64,000 nt of DNA, taken from contig OX392536.1 in NCBI GenBank assembly GCA_947623455.1, positions 36,089,465 to 36,153,464 of the forward strand. Direction: 5' to 3'. Position 1 is the first letter of the stretch. Every line of letters starts with the position of its first letter. The notes under the pieces are model-generated. The model ran no database searches. It saw only the letters and a list, made by a program, of their open reading frames with translations, and was not told where the DNA came from. The position numbers and the translations under genes are program-made. Below are positions 10,441 through 23,100 of the stretch, one piece after another. The DNA comes from Mimachlamys varia. Lineage: Eukaryota > Mollusca > Bivalvia > Pectinida > Pectinidae.

Positions 10441-12166
10441 TTCTTTATTCCTTGTGCAAAAACACATCAGAGAGTGGAAATACATGTGTGTATATTACAA
10501 ATTCATAATGAAACATGTTAACAATAACAGTCATATCAACAATGTGAGCATATTGTATAATGGCAAACATGATGAGAGCATGTATTATCATTTACCATGC
10601 AATACGACAAAATGACAGCAATATTATTTTTCATAAACATTTTACAAATATCTTTTCAAATATGATTTGGATCACTGATTGAGATGTAAGTAGGCAAAAT
10701 TGGATATAAGATAATACAGTGTTATTACGATATTATCAATTATAATAAGAAATACTTATTGGATTGTAAATTGGAAAAAAAATCGATATAAGATTATACA
10801 GTGCTTTTCCGACGTTTACTACTTAAAAACAAGAGTTTTCCTAATGTATTCAATTCCTTAATGTTTTGTGTATAAAATAGTTGAATCAATTTGAAAACAC
10901 GTTTATAATAATAAGGCTTAATAAATTCGCACCTTAAGTCGTTATAAAAGTTACACTTTAAAGGTCCAATATACGTAACTTTCGACAAAACTTGAAGCGA
11001 AAATCAAGCCTAATAACTTTTTTATTATTATACATTTAGTTAAGATTAACTGATATCAGTAATATTTAATATGAATTCTTACGCGGTAACCGGTACGGCA
11101 GCAGTTACTAGTTGAAACTCGGTATTTGTAAACATGCGTCCATTTTGAGCTGTCTGCTACATGTAACTACGGCTTGTTGTTGAAGTGGGCCCCACCTGAA
11201 TTATTTTCAATTCTTTGGATTTTTCTGTCCAGAGTTTCTTGTTAGTTACCGCTCAGGTTTACTTCGTTTTAGACTTATTTTTGCATGGTTATCAACTGGA
11301 TTTTTTTTCTCAGAAGTTTTTATATCCACGAAAATTTCATGAAGTTACGTATATTGGGCCTTTTATAGAAAATGAAATTCATCTTCAATGCTATATGAGG
11401 TACATAAATTACAAAATCTTTGATCCCTATCAAGGTTTCTATAACGCCCCCGTTCAATATTTAAATTCTGTGATTTTCTTAAAAATAATTGCAAAGTAGA
11501 ATTTCTATCAGATGTCGATAAAGGAAACCTTTCGATGTTATTTGTATATTTGCTAGTATTTCCTGTCGATAAATATCAAAAAGTCTTTGCTCAATGATTG
11601 TTTGGATATTTTTGCCATTAATTGCATTGTTCCAAAGGTAATGTAAACCCAATTTGTTAAGTTCAGTGCGGATATCTGAAATCCAGCTATTATTAGACAA
11701 AATTCTTTCCTCGTAACATGATTTTAAAATGCAATTATTCATAGTTTTAATTTTAACCAATATTTGATAATTTTCAATATCCTACATACAGACAAAGGTA
11801 ATCTTCCTAACTCACAACAAACTAAGTTGTTACAAGTACTCTTCTTAACTCCGAGTAGCCTTTCACAAAAAAATATATGTATCTTTTCAACATCCAAAAC
11901 CTTATGAAATCCCCATACTTCCGCACTATAACTTAAAATGCTATTGACATAAGTGTCGAATACAGAACATTGTGTTGTGAAATTTAAACCATGATTTTTG
12001 AACTTATTACAAAGTGCATAATATGCCTTATTACCTTTATCTGCCACATGTTTTTGAGTAACATTAAATTTTCCGTTATAATTAAAAAGCATGCCAAGAT
12101 AATTGAATTGGATAACGACTTGGAGCTCTTTAGTGTCATAATACCATTTCTCTTTTTTTTTTTCAT
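10441..12166 (-). mobile_element. LINE fragment: C-terminal region of reverse transcriptase ORF and 3' UTR
   Basis: The minus strand encodes, from right to left, the end of a LINE ORF2. First come YNGKFNVTQKHVADKGNKAY and FDTYVNSILSYSAEVWGFHK, then FCERLLGVKKST and CCELGRLPL (about 12092-11739). Next is a region with RYRNLDRDQRFCNLCTSYS and EDEFHF (about 11455-11370). After an inserted element come YNDLRCEFIKPYYYK and RVFKLIQLFYTQNIKELN (10988-10794). This is the region downstream of the RT catalytic core that ends in a Cys-rich motif. The family resembles CR1/jockey-like LINEs of molluscs, by memory. It has frameshifts and lacks endonuclease and RT core. An aataaa signal near 10444-10449 may mark its 3' end. 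Confidence 0.75.
10960..11363. mobile_element. MITE-like element inserted in the LINE fragment
   Basis: The ends are inverted repeats of about 21 bp: aaaggtccaatatacgtaac at 10960, and the complement of aaaggcccaatatacgtaac ending at 11363. The element interrupts the LINE reading frame exactly between the EDEFHF block and the YNDLRCEF block. It therefore inserted after the LINE. It is about 404 bp, with no transposase. Its short open frame at 11215-11499 is not a gene. Confidence 0.7.
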
Positions 12167-12170
12167 TTTA

Positions 12171-13589
12171 AATAATCACCCTAAGTAGTTGATTGGTCAA
12201 TGAATTCACTTATAAGACAGGTAGATGGTAACATTTTACCTTTATACTGCTATATATACTGACATCAGTCAGGACGACGAAACCCGTACCAGAGTCATAA
12301 AAACGATACACACGTACACCAGGCAACCTACTTTATATTTGTACTTGTACTGTGTATTGAAAATTCCACGTAGAAGATTCCGAAAGTAGGATGAAATGTT
12401 AATCCAACAGTTCGATCGGAACGTCCAGGGTGTCTATATCCGAGTTACAATAATAAACTTTTTTTTTAAAATATTATCATTAATGTGAGCTTTAGATATT
12501 TCATAAATTCTTCAGCTTCATCTATACTAGTTACCTAATGCAAATAACCCCTGAGGTCATCACAGGTGTGAAATGACTTACCTGTGATATCAAAGGGATG
12601 CGCGGCGGCCGGTAGAGGTAAAAAGACGATCGGTACATGCAATTATAATCTTATACATCTGGTCAATTAACACATTAGGAAAGGTATACAATCGATTGAC
12701 ACCCTGTCAAATTCTCTCAGATAATAATTAAATGTACATTGCGATGTACAGTATTACTGCCATGCATTATTTTGTATTCACTGGTAAAAATATGAATTAG
12801 AAAAAAAAACCGTCGCTAATACACTCGTTGCGATGGATAGGTAAAAACTGTCACCGACATGGAGCTTAATAAAGAAGCGATATTTCTTTCTTAAAATTCC
12901 GAGTTATCCCACGCAGAGATCGACACAGGAAATACTATCGAAAGTCCGGTTTTGCTGAGGCAAATCTAAGATGGGAATGTTCCGTACAACAATAAAGTAA
13001 TCACATCATAAAATTGTTTGCATTTCTGAGCTGACGTAAAATAAATGAAAATAAGTACTTTCGTATTAATATTTATCTACCGTGAACCCGACCTTGTACT
13101 TCAATTCCGTAAAAGGCATGGTAAAAATTATTGTACATGTTGTGAATTTCCTGTCATAAATGTACCGTGTTAATATATACATGATGTAATATATATAATG
13201 TTTATTTATGGGGTTCTGATTTCGTGTGTTGGTATTTAAACCGAATACATATAGAATTTACAATAGCATTTTTAGATAGTTAGATTGTATATCCCGTTTT
13301 TTCGAGTCGAAGTAACATATGCGTGTTGATAATGTTTTCTGTGCTGATGTCGCTTTCCCTGGTATGCCTACTGGTCCGTCTCTGAAAGCGACAAGTATTC
13401 TGTAGCTCTATAAACATGTTTTTTTTTATGTGGATAAAATATCAAGGCAAACTCTTATGTTACCAACTACATCACTATATATATATCCGGCTTGCTGAAT
13501 TTTGCCAAAATTATACAGTACTTTAGGTCGGAAATCAGCGGACCTAACATAAGAATGTAAGCAGGTAAGGTTAGATTGAGGAGTCCTTG
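12171..13589. other. Intergenic, 1.4 kb; no gene or clear repeat seen
   Basis: This is AT-rich sequence without long open frames on either strand. No exon-like block, RNA gene or tandem repeat was recognised. Confidence 0.4.
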
Positions 13590-13805
13590 TGCTAAGATGA
13601 CGTCACGCGATCACGTGACCAACGAACTCATTATCTCTAGTTTCGCTTGAGAGGTCCAAGGCGTATGACGCGAATTTCGTGTCAATGTAAGAAAACCAGA
13701 CCCAGCGCGATCGTCAGGGCATGTTATTATGGTTTTTCAATACTACCCTTACCAAATATAAAAAAAAATTCTTTTTTCGTTGAACAAATTCTTTAATAAA
13801 AAAAA
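13590..13805 (+). repeat. Dispersed repeat, copy 2 (plus)
   Basis: This is the counterpart of 9890-10110 in the opposite orientation: gtgctaagatgacgtcac, gagaggtcc, cgtgtcaatgtaagaaaacc, ttatggtttttcaatac, ttaccaaatataaa, ttttttcgttgaacaaatt. Divergence is high, so both copies are old. Confidence 0.6.
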
Positions 13806-13924
13806 TATTCATAAATGCAGATGAAATTCAAAAAGCAAGCTGTCATTAGGGGTTCAATGTTTTATAGAGTTTAACATACTTTGATAAACAGTTGGGCACT
13901 GGACATTTACTATAAAAATTGAAC

Positions 13925-13972
13925 AGGAAGAAAAGGTCTACAAGGTATCATGTTATGGCTTAAAATAAAAAG
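13925..13972 (+). repeat. Dispersed repeat related to 2950-3012
   Basis: The landmarks aagaaaaggtctacaagg, tcatgttatggctt and aaaataaaaagg align with the sequence that borders the 32-bp array. No array is present here. Confidence 0.5.
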
Positions 13973-14224
13973 GATCTGAAATGAAATTTCAGGCAAAATA
14001 CACATGTATTAATTAGGACGCAGTGTCAAAACGCATACTTATGATAAAAATAACCTACCTTTGATATAGCGCAATAGCTAAACTAATCCACTCAAAAGCA
14101 CTGCTTCACAGTACATACATGTAGCTATTGAAACAAAAAGCAAATATACATTATTGTGGAATTAGCATTGTACTAATTCAGTAAATATTGTATGACTTTT
14201 ATCATTTCATAAAAATGTACTCAC

Positions 14225-14311
14225 CTTAACATCATGGCGGCCAAAACGATATGGCGTGAAGATGTTGTGTTTGTCAGCGATGTTGTCATTAGATATAGGT
14301 ATCAAGTCCAT
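14225..14311 (-). CDS. Candidate first coding exon, family unknown
   Basis: On the minus strand an ATG at 14311-14309 opens 29 codons (MDLIPISNDNIADKHN, then PYRFGRHDVK). They end exactly at a consensus donor, AAG|GTGAGTA. An acceptor-like ataattcag lies 5 bases upstream of the ATG. Amino-acid usage looks protein-like, but I do not recognise the family and found no downstream exon that clearly follows. It could be a chance frame. Confidence 0.3.
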
Positions 14312-14741
14312 GATTTCTGAATTATCATAATGTGTATCTACATCTTACGTAACCTGTTCGACATGGGTGACTGACTGTTTTGTCTGTTTCTTTCCCTGAC
14401 GTAATATTTTTATAAAATGTTAGCCGCTCCGTCACGATATTCCCGATTACACTTAAGGGCGTGTAAACGTCTTTTTAAAAGCGGGACTAATGCACCGTTT
14501 TGTGCACGCATTATGTTTTATTTATAGAGATAGTAGAGTTTACATTTAACTAGTGATGCACCTATTCATATCGATGGCTCGTGTATAGAAATACAAACTT
14601 CAAGCTTAGAGTTAAGTTGTTAGTTCAGTTGTTGTACCAATGAAATGATTAATTTTAAAGTGATTTAAGAATATTGTTTCAATCCAGGCCTATGGCGGAT
14701 GCCAATGTGTGATACTCGATCAGTCGTGTTTTGACACTCAC

Positions 14742-14836
14742 TTTAGCGGGACCGTCGCCATTCCCTTCTGTGATGACATAGGCCAGTAATGTTGTAAAAG
14801 CCCCAGTCAGATTAACCACGGAAGCGTGTACGGTAG
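14742..14836 (-). CDS. Candidate internal exon with one membrane segment, family unknown
   Basis: On the minus strand the block reads TVHASVVNLTGAFTTLLAYV, then ITEGNGDGPAK. It ends at a consensus donor AAA|GTGAGTG and begins after a weaker acceptor (atatatgtag). It looks like a transmembrane helix followed by a loop. Its phase does not fit the 14225-14311 exon when the donors named here are used. It may belong to a different or a decayed gene. Confidence 0.25.
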
Positions 14837-15061
14837 CTACATATATGTTTATATAGTCCTACGGTGGTCCTACGGTAGACCAACGGTGCAACACGCTACA
14901 ATTCGACTACGGGTTGCCACGGAAGAAGTTAAATGCAGAAATAACCGTAATGAAAGCGGCCGCAGAGATTTGATCGCGGACCCTCGAAATGGCACAGGAA
15001 TGATAGGTTGTATCGTAACAGGAACGACCTCGCAGACTATAAGAGCGAAGAAATAGAGGAT

Positions 15062-15214
15062 ATTCAATGGTTTCCCGTTAAATATCAAATATATTTAACG
15101 AGTATGGCCTATTTTTTTTTAATATTTTCACGAGTGCGTAGCACGAGTGAGTATATATTAAATATCTGCCATACGAGTGAAAACTATTTGATATTTATTG
15201 GGAAACCATTGAAT
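15062..15214. mobile_element. Foldback (palindromic) element, 153 bp
   Basis: The left arm attcaatggtttcccgttaa to gagtatggc is complementary, with mismatches, to the right arm gccatacgag to gggaaaccattgaat. The centre contains cacgagtgcgtagcacgagt, itself a direct repeat of cacgagtg. It is a non-autonomous foldback or MITE. A similar but shorter element is at 52892-52991. Confidence 0.7.
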
Positions 15215-15512
15215 TTTCTTTTCATTTCATTTTCGAAATTCCCAAAAGTCTTATTTCATTTTTAAAATTTGCGGTTACAACTGATCGGGACGGAGTGCCT
15301 AAGGCTTATAGAATATTAATACGCCACAGGATAAAGATCTATTTTTTGTTCAAATTTCGGTAAAAATACAAAAAAAAAAAAAATTAATAAAATCCATTAG
15401 ATATCTTTTAATTTCAAAAATACTTTAAAACTTTTTAATTTCCTTATTTTATATGATTTAGTTATAGAATATGAAAAAAATACACAAAATAGTGCGCAAT
15501 GATATCGGACCG

Positions 15513-15561
15513 AAACTTATATCATCACTAATGATGATATAAGCAGTGATGATATAAGTTT
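15513..15561. repeat. Perfect 16-bp inverted repeat (hairpin)
   Basis: The arm aaacttatatcatcac (15513-15528) pairs exactly with gtgatgatataagttt (15546-15561) around a 17-base loop. The loop itself contains another gatgatata. It may be a remnant of a small palindromic element. Confidence 0.7.
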
Positions 15562-15614
15562 TATCAAGCTGATATTTTCTGATATTTCACTGGTAAAAAT
15601 GTAATAAATACATA

Positions 15615-15900
15615 GAACTGACTGGAATGAAAACAGCTACGAACATGACTGTGACGACAAAAGATACGAAAGCTACGACTATAGGGATAACAGTGAATAT
15701 CCTGAGGATTTCGATAAAGACTCCAGTGGATGGAGGGAAACAAACTATCAAATCAAAGCAATGAACCCTTGTAGAATAATCTAGTGTGTATTTGCAATGT
15801 CAGCTATAAATCTGACACTTCTCACCTGGAATATCAGAGGGTTCGGAACGTCGGCGGCATCTATCAGTAATCTTATCCAATCTAATGAATTCCGGAAAAA
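15615..15900 (+). mobile_element. LINE fragment: start of the endonuclease ORF
   Basis: In the plus frame opening at the ATG near 15798 the peptide reads MSAINLTLLTWNIRGFGTSA and SISNLIQSNEF. This is the typical start of a LINE apurinic-type endonuclease (the T-W-N-[IV]-R-G block). The upstream 180 bp encode an acidic, tyrosine-rich stretch ending in stops, which could be the end of ORF1. Similarity stops near 15890-15900, where unrelated sequence begins. Confidence 0.6.
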
Positions 15901-17480
15901 CTCATATTCACTGAGACTAAAATGGTGGATACAAGATGGACTTCCGGGAAGTGTTTTGTGATGATTTGGCGCCAAGTGATAATCGGATGATGACATTTCC
16001 ATTATGACATCATAACTACACAGAGCGAATTTGCTTCAAAAACACTTCCCAATGTAGCTATGATATGGCAAACCAGGGTGATAACAACACTTTTGAGATA
16101 TAGCAAAAGCAGTGCTTGTTCCTGATACCTAAGTGTAGACGTTTGTCAGTTTCTGTACCAATCATTGCTGCGACCCCCACCCAATGCATTTTATGCATGT
16201 TTATGTTGGGGCTTGTGCCATCCCCCGTCACAAATTACAGTAATGCATGTTACTCGAACGTGGTAATGTCTCTTTTCTACTACTAACGCTTTTTCCTCTG
16301 CAGAGGCGGCCACTAAATCTCGTTCAGACACATACCACAAATATCAATTGCTTGTTCAATAGTAGAATAAGTGATCTGCGACAACCAAGGGGCATTGAGT
16401 GTAGCTATAGTTCCTTCAGATGTCCTGTCTCTCCACCAGTAACAATACTTCCACAAACAACTTGTACATAGATGCCATGCTGATTGGAATTAGTTTACCA
16501 TTCCTAATTTCAGGATTGTATCCCACACACGTTGTCTTTGCATCTTTGATACTCTGCATATAGGACACTGGTAAGTCCAATATATATATATCGTGAAACA
16601 CAAAGAGTACGCCGATGGCCCAGTATCAGTTGTTCAGCTTGTTTGTTTATATCGTTATACGATAAAAAATAAAATATTTTGTTTATAATGTATGAACAGT
16701 ATTAAATCACATTTATTGGTTAACGTACAATAATTAAAATCAAACGTAAGAATATACAAATCTAAAATATTTAAGATCACGTGGTTAACCAAAAACAATG
16801 ATGTGTCAACATGACAGATTTATCTGGCAAATAATTCTGCAGTCAGCTGCAGGATATACGTCCTCTGGCATACTCGCTACGGTTGACTGCTTTTCTTTGT
16901 TTGGTTTTGTCCTTATACGAAATAAAATAAACTTTACAATGGTTTGTGTATTATGTACGAACAGGTTAAATCACATTTATTGTTTAACTTGCGTAATATA
17001 ATTTCTTCGGTAAAAACAACATTTCCAAACAACACTTCCAATCGTAATTGGATATGGCTTTTCCCAACATAAAGGACAAATTTGCCCCTTTGTCATTAAA
17101 TGGTTCAATATTTTATTGATGACTTTTTGTTCAATAAGTTTGATTGAAAAAGGCAACAACTGACCTTTTGCAGTATCAATTTCACGTTTGCAAAATCATA
17201 TGTAATCATCCATCGTCATGGCGAATATTTCCGATGAAAGAACGACAATTGAACTGCAAGAAACAAGAAGCGATCCTAATTATCTGTGGCGGTCGAGTGA
17301 AACTGATTTTGCCTACAAATATTCTGTGGACATTTGTAAATACTATATGCCATTACTTCCATAATGTTGAAGTAGGAAAGAAGATAAAACCGTTCTTTGA
17401 AATTGTTAACCAAAGTCGGCCATTTGTTCTTGAGCTGATTGCCATCGACAAAAATCTAGGTCATCATGTACGTTTATGAG
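15901..17480. other. Intergenic, 1.6 kb; no gene assigned
   Basis: Two stretches (about 16640-16735 and 16910-16990) share motifs such as aataaaat, tatgaacag and taaatcacatttattg. This suggests an old local duplication. A 111-codon plus frame at 17144-17479 and a 74-codon frame at 16247-16471 have no domain I recognise. No splice-consistent gene was found. Confidence 0.35.
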
Positions 17481-19009
17481 AGCGATGTAAACAAACCGCT
17501 TGTCCTTATCGTGTAGTGTCACTACAGGACACTAAATCGAGTTTTTTTGCTTATTTTTAGAAAACATATAATTTCCCTTTATTCGTATGATGTAACTTAG
17601 CATTCATCATGATTTTCTATGCTATTAGAAAGTGATTTTTCTCAAGTATACCGATAATGTATAATATGCATTTTAGTTTAAGGTCATTTATGCTATTTGG
17701 ATTACCGTGCAAGGATGGGAAGTGTCACACAAGCATATCTCTTTTGCTGTTCTGTATATATTTCTGTTAATAACATTTTGTATGTCTTGTATTGCTACCG
17801 ATTGCCTGGGTAAGTATTTTGAATAGCGCGGTACTGCTTAGCGGAAAATACGTCACGGGTAAGGGTGCACGGGCTGAGCTGTTGACATCTATTGTCTAAC
17901 ATTTATTGTCTAGTGTACCCGGTATGGATTTACCGATATTTTAGAACATGTGAATCAGGCACAGACAACAGACTGTGCTACCTTATTTCTGTTCTGTTTT
18001 AGTCGGTATTATTGTATTGTACCATGTTATTATCGGGACAAACTATCTAGGTATGTGTGCGCTCCAGTCGACCGTGATCATTGTTTATCGTGTATAGGTG
18101 GGATTTGTTGTATTGTTTTGTTTCATGCTATAATGTATATATTATGTTAGTATAAGGACCATATATTCAATATATATGTTAGTTTGAATATTGTATATGA
18201 AATTATTTTTTGTATCGTGGGTTTCACCTATTTATAAATACATGGAAGCCCAGTTCTATTGCCATAGTGTAAAGCGTGCCGTGTTCGCGAGTGGGTGAAA
18301 AATGTATGGAAGCCGTAGAGGATAATAGTGCGTATTGTACGATTTTAAGGATTTTTGTGTTGTTATGGAGCCGCACAGTATTAGTTCATATTAAATATAA
18401 ATATAGCTTAGTATATTTTTAAGGAGAAGTATATATTACTGGTTATTAATAAGGGTAATTCTATTATTATTGTTTTGAACTTGTTTTGAGTATATCTTCG
18501 GTTAACTATTGCAATTGATTAATAATTGTAGCTTCAAATGCCGGGATTTGTAAGCAGTGCTGGAAGGTCAGGACCGGCAGGACTTTCGTCTTATCTCCTC
18601 ATAAGCATCGGGACCGACCGAGAGGACACCATATTTTCCGTCAGTGTCAAGGTCAGCGCGGGTATTTCGATAATGAGGGCATCCATGCGACAAAGGTTGG
18701 CGACTGTTACACTGTACTCCAGCTTCAATACATCTTCCGTCTGAGGAACTGGAAACCCCGTCACCAGTGGGTTGCTGTCGTGTCATAGACACCAGTGAAG
18801 CGGGTACAAGGAAGGCTTTGCTTGGGTGTTTTATATGGGCTCCGTAGTGCGTTGGACATATTGCTATTTGCATTTTACTGCGGTGGCTCAGGATTGAGCT
18901 GTATAACCACGTCGTGCATTTATTGCATTGGCTCTGGATTGAGCTGACAGGTTCAGGAACTTTACGGTTCACCATTGGTGAAGCTACATTGTTATTTTAG
19001 GTTACTTCT
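17481..19009. other. Intergenic, 1.5 kb; unassigned open frames
   Basis: A 135-codon minus frame (18568-18975) and an overlapping 68-codon plus frame (18538-18744) lie in a GC-richer island at about 18540-18990. Neither has a recognisable domain. The island could be a decayed retroelement or an unrecognised exon; I cannot decide. Confidence 0.3.
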
Positions 19010-19203
19010 GGCCCCGGTTTCATCAACGTTCCTTAATTTAAGGAAACTCCTTAACTTAAAAATCCCCATAGGAAAGCATTACAGAAAATAAGGGGAAACT
19101 CTTAGTTAAGGAACTTTCCTCAAATTCTGTAATGCTTTCCTAAGGAGATTTTTAAGTTAAGGAGTTTCCTTAAGTTAAGGAACGTTGATGAAACCAGGGC
19201 CTG
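19010..19203. mobile_element. Foldback MITE, 194 bp
   Basis: This is a long imperfect hairpin. The left arm starts ggccccggtttcatcaacgt and runs through ttaaggaaactccttaactt to ggaaagcattacag. The right arm carries the complement, ctgtaatgctttcc to aacgttgatgaaaccagggc. Internal aagttaagga motifs make sub-hairpins. Such elements occur widely in invertebrate genomes. There is no coding capacity. Confidence 0.8.
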
Positions 19204-20012
19204 GACGAGAGTGTGGGAGCTAGTGAGTGTGTTTGTTGTTTCGTAAATGTATATTGCTTAATATATTATTTTTATTGTAAATAAACATCATCAAAGTTTT
19301 GTAATCAATTTTCAGTCTTTATTTCCCGCATAAACAGTCGACGCTCGATCCACGTTAACAGGCAGAGGAGGACAATTGATCCATTATCAATAGCCATCAA
19401 ACAACACAATTTAAAAATCCCTTTGAAGGCCCCTCAATCCTATCTGCGTACGCACTTATTTCATAACATACATGTAATTTTATATACCGAGTCTGTTTTG
19501 TACATAAACAGGAATTGAAAACTTGGCGAGCTTTCGAAAACGTCTGTTCCCTTTGTCAAGCAAAGAGTACAATAGCCGAGTGTCGGTGTTCTGACCGCTG
19601 AAATCAGCTCACTACCCAAAAAAGGGCGAGTTAGAGAAGTCAGATGTCAAAACGTAGCTCGACATTTCGTCCAAATGTTCTCTAACACTACAGGTAAACA
19701 GAGGGACGGGTAAGATGTAAGTTTACATTTATGTGTAGCTGTCCGAGGACAATCAATTATATTCAGGAGATCTTATGGCATGTTATATATTTGCTTATCT
19801 GTACATTTGTGTAAAAGAGTTTAAAATCCAATAGTCACGGACAATTGCTGTTATTGTCTCATTTAATAACATGGCGGATAATAGGGGCCTAGTGTTTCAC
19901 CCGTGTAAAGTTTTACATGGCTGTGATGCCCCTGGAGTATGACCTTTCTACGAATTACGTAATTTCGCCGGTACTGATCTGTACAGAGTACAGTGAACGA
20001 CATATTTTTACA
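19204..20012. other. 5' flank of the NXPE gene
   Basis: This 0.8-kb stretch precedes the NXPE first coding exon. An aataaa at about 19278 could end an upstream plus-strand transcript. The frame of exon 1 is open upstream to an ATG at 19917, but that start lacks the better context of the downstream ATG. No TATA box could be assigned. Confidence 0.35.
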
Positions 20013-20116
20013 ATGGCTGCTAACAAATCGGTTCGTTTAAGAAGAATACTGATATGTTTATCACTGGTGACATTAATGGGGACAGTCTTCCTGTGTTTAC
20101 AGTACACCTGGACATG
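20013..20116 (+). CDS. NXPE exon 1: signal anchor
   Basis: The chosen ATG at 20013 has good context (acaATGG). It encodes MAANKSVRLRR, then the hydrophobic ILICLSLVTLMGTVFLC and QYTWT. This is basic residues followed by one membrane helix, as expected of a type II anchor. An in-frame ATG at 19917 would add 32 residues with no recognisable feature, so it is less likely. The donor TG|GTAGGT leaves two bases, which pair with the single G opening exon 2 to make Trp35. Confidence 0.8.
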
Positions 20117-23100
20117 GTAGGTACCTGTACTTATGATAATGCATCATTAGTTCCTGCTACATGTATTTGCCTACAGATAGAACCAAGTCATGATACAAGA
20201 TAAAGCAAGCGTGTTTCACACACATTTAAATGAATGTATATGCAATATGTTTTCTTCAAAAAGTTTGGTGTCATTCAATAAGGCCATTTTGTAATGCGAC
20301 CTGTTTTCCCCCACTACCTGGTATTTCCGTATGTCCCAAAACTACATATGTGGTATACTTTATGGCGTATAATCTGGTGTTTGAGTAAATATTATTTGAA
20401 CAAAACAAGTCACATTTTGAACGACTTCCCTTGTAATGTTACATAATAATAAACAAAGGAAAAAATCGATTTGAACAGGCTAAATTCCACATTGAAGTCT
20501 TGACTTTGACTTACGATAATATTTTCGTTATTTTAACTGATATATTCGTCAAAATTATACTGTTACTGAATGCTTGTATGTTGTATCCATGCTATCTGTA
20601 AAATATATATGAATCAAATGATTGCCTTCGGGACAGGATCTAACTAAATGTTCATTTTGCACCTCTAATTTGAATCACCTGTAATATACATGTACAATGT
20701 ATAGTACTAGTCAGTATAATTGTATAAGGTCGTACGAGTTATGCCCCTTTGTCTGTCATTATGTCAAGCGTCTCTGTAACCCGGATGCTAGAAGTCAATA
20801 AAATGTCGTCTGATCACGTTTACCAGTGTTTCTGGTTATAGTCTGAATTACTGCTATAAAGCAGTCGGCAATCATTACATGGTGTCAGAAGAACTGATTG
20901 AAAACCCACCATGTCTGTTGTACCATTTGATCAACCACGTTTGGATTGGGGAACCGGAGATCAATATCAAGAATTTCTTCGATTTCGTCAACACGTGGAG
21001 TTCTGTTTCAAAGGCCCACTCGCCAAAGCTGAAAAAGCTGATAAAGCCGGTTGTGGGATTGTGGATTGGCCTGGAAGGAAGAGAAGTATATAAAACTTTA
21101 ACATGGGAAGAAGGTGATACTGATGATCCAGATAAAATATTAGATAAGTTAGATGCTTACATTAGACCAAATAAAAACAAACGAATAACACGTTTCAAAA
21201 AACACCAAAGGAAACAAACTGCCACAGAAACATTTGATAATTTCGTCAAAGATCTCAAGCTCTTAGCTATGGATTGTGAATACACAAACAGCCATGATGT
21301 ACTGATTTACCTTATCATTGCTGGTGTTCGACATAAAAAGGTTCAGGAAAGGTTATTAGACCAGGGTCAAGACATCACACTGGACAAGGCTATACAGACA
21401 GGACAACAATATGAACTGTCCCAAGCACAAGTGAAGCTGATGAGAGGAGAGGAAGTACTGAAAGTTACAAAGGAAAAGAAACGACCTCCACCTACAAAAT
21501 TAAGTAAATCAAAGCCACAAAACAACACACAAAACTATAGGAAATGCGGACGCTGTGGTCTCGAGCATGAAATGGGAAAATGCCCAGCAAAGGGATCTAC
21601 ATGTAACTACTGCAAAGGACGTGACCATTGGAAGAAAATGTGCAGAAAGAAAACAAGAAACAAAGTACACAGTATCCAGTCAGACCCAGAATTTGAGATA
21701 GCATCAGAAGACGATGACAGTGAACTCTTAACTATAAACACTACTAGCTATAGTGACACTGATGTAAATGTCATACATGACAAATGGATTACAAATATCA
21801 AAATACAAGGACAAAATGTAAAGTTTAGAATTGATACCGGAGCAAGGGTCAACATCCTTACAAAGAACCAGACTCAGAAACTATCTGGACTCTGGCGAGA
21901 TTAAGGAGTCTCACAGGACACTTAAGTCATTCAGCAATCACAAGATCAAGCCTGTTGGATCTATTACCGTGTCTATCACTCATGGTACCCAGGAAGTGGA
22001 TATCAATTTTGAAATAGTGGACATTGATCAAGAGAACATTATAAGTGAGGATTCAGCATTATTACTTGGACTACTCAGTGTTTCACCTAGTTATCCCTTG
22101 CACACTTACTCTGTGTCAGCAATCTTGACAACTCCAGCTGAGGATGAGTTAACTCGTGACTTTCCCGATCTGATTAGAACTACAGGTACCCTTCCAGGGG
22201 AGTACAGTCTCTCTATCGACGAGTCTGCAAAAGGTGTCATTCACCCAACACGTAAATTACCAGCAGCCATTAAGCCTAAAGCTATAGAGAAACTCAGAGA
22301 AATGGAGGAAAACAACTATATTACCAAAGTGGACAAGCCGACTGAATGGGTTAGTTCGATGGTAGTCAATGTCAAAGGAGACAAGATCAGAATATGTATT
22401 GATCCACGAGACCTTAATACGGATATACGACGGGAACACCACCCCATGAAAACCATCGAGGAAGTCATAACAGATATTTCGTATGCCAGGATATTTTCAG
22501 TTCTGGACGCTAAGTCAGGTTTTCTACAGATTAAGCTGGATGAGGACTAATCATACCTTACAACATTTAATACGCCTATAGGACGGTACAGATGGCTCCG
22601 CCTACCGTTTGGAATAAAATCAGCCCCTGAAATCTACCAAAAGATTATGGACAACATGATTGAGGGCATAGATGGTTCATTTGCCATTACTGATGACATC
22701 CTGATAGCAGGAAAAGACATCGAGGATCATGACCGGATTCTACGTGAAGTTGTGGAACGTGCATCCAGTTACAACTTGAAGTTGAACTTTCAAAAGTGTA
22801 AAGTGCGCCAAAGGTCAGTACCATATATGGGACATGTCATCACAGATTGTGGACTGAAACCGGATATGGAGAAAGTACGGGCTATCACTGGAATGCCTAC
22901 ACCTGAATATAAGGAAGGAACTCGTAGGTTCTTGGGATTGGTTCAGTACCTTTCAAAATTCATACCTAATCTCAGATTGATGCGCCATTGAGAGTACTTT
23001 TGATTTCCGACACAGAGTTCCAGTGGAACCATGAACAAGAGGAAAGCTTTAGAAAGCTTAAACAAGTTTGTAGTGAACCTCCAGTTCTAGTATTCTATGA

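Noticed and set aside
17144..17479. A 111-codon plus-strand frame
   Set aside because: AT-rich, with no recognised domain and no consistent splice sites.
18568..18975. A 135-codon minus-strand frame taken as a possible gene
   Set aside because: No domain, no splice support, and an overlapping plus-strand frame of similar quality. It is listed only as unassigned.
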